Assembly: GCA_016929175.1 (NCBI GenBank)
Contig: JAFGJI010000224.1
Location: 1 to 16,257, forward strand
Direction of reading: 5' to 3'
From: Thermoplasmatota archaeon
Lineage (GTDB): Archaea > Thermoplasmatota > Penumbrarchaeia > Penumbrarchaeales > Penumbrarchaeaceae
DNA: 16,257 nucleotides
Below are positions 15,401 to 16,257 of the stretch, in pieces. Under the pieces are notes generated by a model, which saw only the letters and a list, made by a program, of their open reading frames with translations, made no database searches and was not told where the DNA came from. How positions within the stretch are numbered: position 1 is the stretch's first letter; every line of letters starts with the position of its first letter. Made by a program: the position numbers and the translations under genes.

Positions 15401-16257
15401 ACTTCCAGTATCCCGAGGTCCCTTATGTCCACGGACCCCCCGGACAGTATAGCGGTGATGGCTGCTGTCACGGGGTCGCCGACCCATTTGCTGGCCTGAA
15501 CCATCACCCTCATGGTATCCGCGAACTTCTCGAGGTCGAAACCCACTGACCATATGTAGTTCTTCGAATCACCGATGATACCCCCGTAGGATATTCCCTT
15601 GATGAAGAACACTGAGCCCCCGAGTTCCGAGCTTCCCTCACGCACATCGAGGGCCTCGATCTCGAACTTCACACCGGCATTGTTGAAGGTCAGCTTCGGA
15701 GGTATCAGAGAGACGTCCCAGTCCCTTGCCAGAAGATCCCTGGCGAAGGTAAGCCTTGTTCTGATATCATGACCATTCTCATCCCCCGTGGATGCCTCCC
15801 CGTCAACATCCAGATAGACCCATTTATCAAGTGAAGAATCCACCATGATGCCTATTCGAGGGATCATCGAACCGAGACCCCAGACCTCCCTTTCCCCGTA
15901 CTTTACAAGCACAAGATAGTTCAGGCCTCCCTGATCGGACAGAGGGGGCGGGAGTATCCAATCGAGAATGTTCGTGTTGTTGATCATCGGGTCCCTGGAA
16001 AGTGCCTCGAACACAACGGGACTTCTTGTGATCGGTCCGGGGATCGAAAGCTGTTCCTCCTGGAAACCGGCCGTTCCCATCTCCCCAAAGGTCCGGTCCA
16101 CGGGCAGGATCGATCCGAACCTTGTTCCTATCTCAGCCAGCACCTCGGGGTCGCCCCCCCTTTCCGCTTCCTCCCGGTCAAGCCTCTGAATACTGTCGAA
16201 TATGCCGTAATCGGCCGACCTGCCGGGGGGGATCATCACCTCATTCTCGCCCAAAGC
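12493..16257 (-). CDS. Very large beta-rich envelope protein of unknown family, 5' end beyond the window
   Basis: Not recognised. At least 1254 residues are open from the right edge to a TGA at 12495, and the frame is still open at the edge, so the start and any signal peptide lie outside. The protein is almost entirely predicted beta strand, with two helical stretches (near 15470-15520 and 14735-14835). It has only two cysteines and about nine NxS/T sequons, which fits an exported protein. Near 15756-15811 an Asp-rich loop, DVDGEASTGDENG, ends in DIRTRL and resembles a Ca-binding loop of archaeal surface proteins. Short motifs of the form (I/L)P-x-x-(L/V) recur along the chain (see findings). 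It ends in a hydrophobic TFWAWVLGGGG with no transmembrane helix and no archaeosortase signal. The membrane-anchored gene follows after 4 bases. Confidence 0.85.
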   Translation of the reverse strand, partial: ALGENEVMIPPGRSADYGIFDSIQRLDREEAERGGDPEVLAEIGTRFGSILPVDRTFGEMGTAGFQEEQLSIPGPITRSPVVFEALSRDPMINNTNILDWILPPPLSDQGGLNYLVLVKYGEREVWGLGSMIPRIGIMVDSSLDKWVYLDVDGEASTGDENGHDIRTRLTFARDLLARDWDVSLIPPKLTFNNAGVKFEIEALDVREGSSELGGSVFFIKGISYGGIIGDSKNYIWSVGFDLEKFADTMRVMVQASKWVGDPVTAAITAILSGGSVDIRDLGILEVLGPYTISYTFGTAPREVSISISVMRVFDQVLEDRAYLNLMISHDRSHERIIGTGKLTLDIEDIGSPIDRVQWQAGSGEPDDTVSLGIRYAEFGADLIDAEIQLPVLPCRLTLNITYAEDSEKDRTVVEVITPDGIGELWFREAIYRDWGSTGSFDDMEATEVAVRDIPGRLRIETTASVPETEDGGSGMLNIFDSFMSGIAGRFYRIGMLLREIPRAVAEMPGRQGSTMLECFGDRIGSLDYRFSTGPFLNNTGNYVAFFDHGGIAPAISAHLESISHYSGTFRNGTDITLGLEEVRRVRIGALFQQRSAFIDIIDIPSRVHLVSSDDLLSYEGTDGGTPAGIGGIEYRYRDQELFFDVNIYDIPSSLSMKRSRDQLEVMSGEGAIGTLEMFTANSTTVKPIDLPERNFVSVRKENELSAVGLRLNRFRSFTYNNGSAGFIELETQRESNFYAVIEDLDSNLEVTMAFVPLPVRTHIDTPSIVDTPEISIPNLIGIGSISDYSDIILSLSEIGKAPLLLASGISRSLTLAVGKYSTGFSMSWDLSEKGETLDLILNVRKKGDFEIPEALWTHGIWIEQMGTGENGSVDGKIYLDGMPATGSVNLSFSEETITAGMDFKGYSPGFDWFLIRTNGVQDRDISVYITGLIEGMDLSLDMTIFTDLSIGGSMRIDMDVEVKDLDGQQMDLGPTMATLRKSSPILSIRQMYLPKVPSKLRLNAFIGDGITADYQASRSIEHLYFKITKYMDGRWSQVYAIFHDLPLTFNVDLHPTRDFTIQEPFPLQGLPVLTLTASDSDMDIFIEYDGAGFGQRGRYKVYVDDIGNTRTYYSGEDYVIDSEGIGFLSIELDRLPVMESFVLSSLSILGSDLEHLTLSARMGYGIYPLIFIDDAEGGGFQIKVSGEATLKDDTYTPNIYFITLRTRKIAGTSLINGLSVDKDTMVLDIERNDGSVTIPSPLLTFWAWVLGGGG

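Overview
The window is a gene-dense stretch of an archaeal chromosome. The archaeal/eukaryal-type information genes (release factor aRF1, initiation factor aIF2-alpha, ribosomal proteins L44e and S27e, Nop10, Alba) and the archaeal forms of UMP kinase and phosphopantetheine adenylyltransferase settle the domain. Moderate GC, very large secreted beta-rich proteins with FG-GAP-like, PKD and thrombospondin type 3 modules, and the gene mix suggest a member of Thermoplasmatota. That lineage call is inference from style, not from a database match. No rRNA, tRNA, CRISPR array, insertion sequence or phage gene was seen, and there is no gene-free stretch above 300 bases.

Layout. (1) Positions 1-2142, minus strand: a tight operon read as UMP kinase (TTG start), a small membrane-anchored zinc-ribbon protein, archaeal CoaD, and a rhomboid protease that runs off the left edge. 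(2) 2203-6039, minus: a 1278-residue type I surface protein with a signal peptide, FG-GAP-like repeats, Ig/cadherin-like and PKD domains, Ca-binding thrombospondin-like repeats, one membrane helix and a cytoplasmic tail. Its leader holds a perfect 9-bp hairpin. (3) 6269-7501, plus: aRF1, divergent from the surface protein. (4) 7498-9190, minus: a ribbon-helix-helix protein gene and tryptophanyl-tRNA synthetase. (5) 9349-9630, plus: Alba, followed by a hairpin plus T-tract terminator. (6) 9763-12015, plus: a translation-coupled operon L44e - S27e - aIF2-alpha - Nop10 - PAC2-family protein. (7) 12021-16257, minus: a very large unrecognised beta-rich protein (start beyond the right edge) followed four bases later by a small membrane-anchored protein with a CARDB-like outer domain.

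How the genes fit together. The centre is housekeeping: termination, Trp charging, chromatin/RNA packaging, and the ribosome, initiation and H/ACA RNP operon with a presumed proteasome-assembly factor. The two flanks are envelope biology. The right-hand pair is the best candidate for something undescribed: the large protein has recurring short Pro-centred strand motifs and Gly-Ile-Gly strand motifs, matches no family I can name, and appears to be co-transcribed with a membrane-anchored partner.
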